A DNA stretch of 64,000 nucleotides from Paracoccus sp. IB05 (GTDB lineage Bacteria; Pseudomonadota; Alphaproteobacteria; Rhodobacterales; Rhodobacteraceae). The stretch lies in contig NZ_JAEFCF010000009.1 in the NCBI RefSeq assembly GCF_016405985.1, forward strand, positions 1 to 64,000. The letters are read 5' to 3'. Below the pieces are notes generated by a model. It did no database searches and was not told the DNA's origin. It was given only the letters and a program-made list of their open reading frames with translations. Positions 63,674-64,000 of the stretch are shown in pieces. A program made the translations under genes and the position numbers. Position 1 is the first letter of the stretch. The number at the start of each line of letters is the position of its first letter.

Positions 63674-64000
63674 ATGACGCCGACCGAGACCTGGAAAAGA
63701 GTTCTGATCCTCATGGTATGTGCCTGGGGGATCATCGCTGCGCTGCCCAATGCGTTTTACGACCGTGTGGAGCGGCATAATGATGCGGCTGCCGACATCG
63801 CGAAAGCCGATGGTGTGGCCACGGTAGAAGAGGCGGCGGATCTGGCGCTCTGGCCGAGCTGGGCCCCTTCGGCGCTGATGCCGCTGGGGCTTGATCTCAG
63901 GGGCGGCGCGCATCTTCTGGCGCAGGTTCAGGTCGAAGATGTCTACAAGGCGCGGATCGACGGGCTCTGGCCCGAAGCGCGCGATGCGCTGCGCGATGTG
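63674..64000 (+). CDS. secD: protein translocase subunit SecD (5' part)
   Basis: The first 109 codons; the gene runs off the window end. N-terminal membrane helix (~8-26, RVLILMVCAWGIIAALPN) then the conserved PLGLDLRGGAHLLAQV (SecD motif D2 region). SecD with SecF uses proton flow to help pull proteins through the Sec channel. Start ATG 63674 has gagg upstream. Confidence 0.93.
   Translation, partial: MTPTETWKRVLILMVCAWGIIAALPNAFYDRVERHNDAAADIAKADGVATVEEAADLALWPSWAPSALMPLGLDLRGGAHLLAQVQVEDVYKARIDGLWPEARDALRDV

Overview
The window looks like a chromosomal segment of an alphaproteobacterium of the Rhodobacterales (Rhodobacteraceae/Paracoccaceae). Pointers are the high GC content with GC-rich third codon positions, the order serS - yajC - secD, a tetrameric sarcosine oxidase set in the order soxB-soxD-soxA-soxG, a ccmI-ruvX-DUF1289 operon, the yfgM-like - bamB - der run, and a dispersed hairpin repeat (core 'tctgtctctaaatatcccg') of a type I associate with this order. 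I cannot name the genus. No rRNA, tRNA or CRISPR array was seen.

Layout. 0-5.3 kb: a loosely organised, probably acquired segment (SDR reductase/LysR pair, a doubly broken MliC lysozyme-inhibitor gene, DUF1801, alpha/beta hydrolase, DUF1304) ending in a complete tyrosine recombinase that abuts the 5' end of dusA, a known integration target. The first ~28 codons of dusA are AT-rich, as if supplied by the element. 6.3-7.7 kb: gene-poor, with small or broken ORFs. 7.7-17.2 kb: a type I secretion locus, comprising a LuxR-type regulator, two RTX calcium-binding proteins, a small Asp-rich protein between them, then a PrtD-like ABC exporter translationally coupled to an HlyD-like adaptor (no TolC here). 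17.3-21.6 kb: a 1434-residue CheB-CheR-coiled coil-PAS-histidine kinase-REC-REC-LuxR fusion. 22-37.4 kb: an envelope/stress block with a 2833-residue cyclic beta-1,2-glucan synthase coupled to a tiny basic protein, a transglutaminase-like protein, small hypothetical proteins, a Crp/Fnr regulator, and an orphan GroEL without groES.

38-64 kb is mostly core: ccmI-ruvX-DUF1289; sarcosine oxidase; superoxide dismutase; TraB/GumN; LOG-family hydrolase; LysM protein; an ArsR regulator divergent from an Atm1-type ABC exporter with an inverted repeat between them; an exported caspase-fold protein with a long TPR-like region; a YfgM-like protein, bamB and der; serS; yajC and secD (cut by the window end).

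The strongest leads for novelty are the RTX/T1SS locus with its small acidic protein and shared upstream motifs, the CheB-CheR-HK-REC-REC-HTH fusion, the int/dusA junction, the orphan GroEL, the exported caspase-TPR protein and the hairpin repeat family. Functions are assigned by reading protein motifs by eye; no database search was run.
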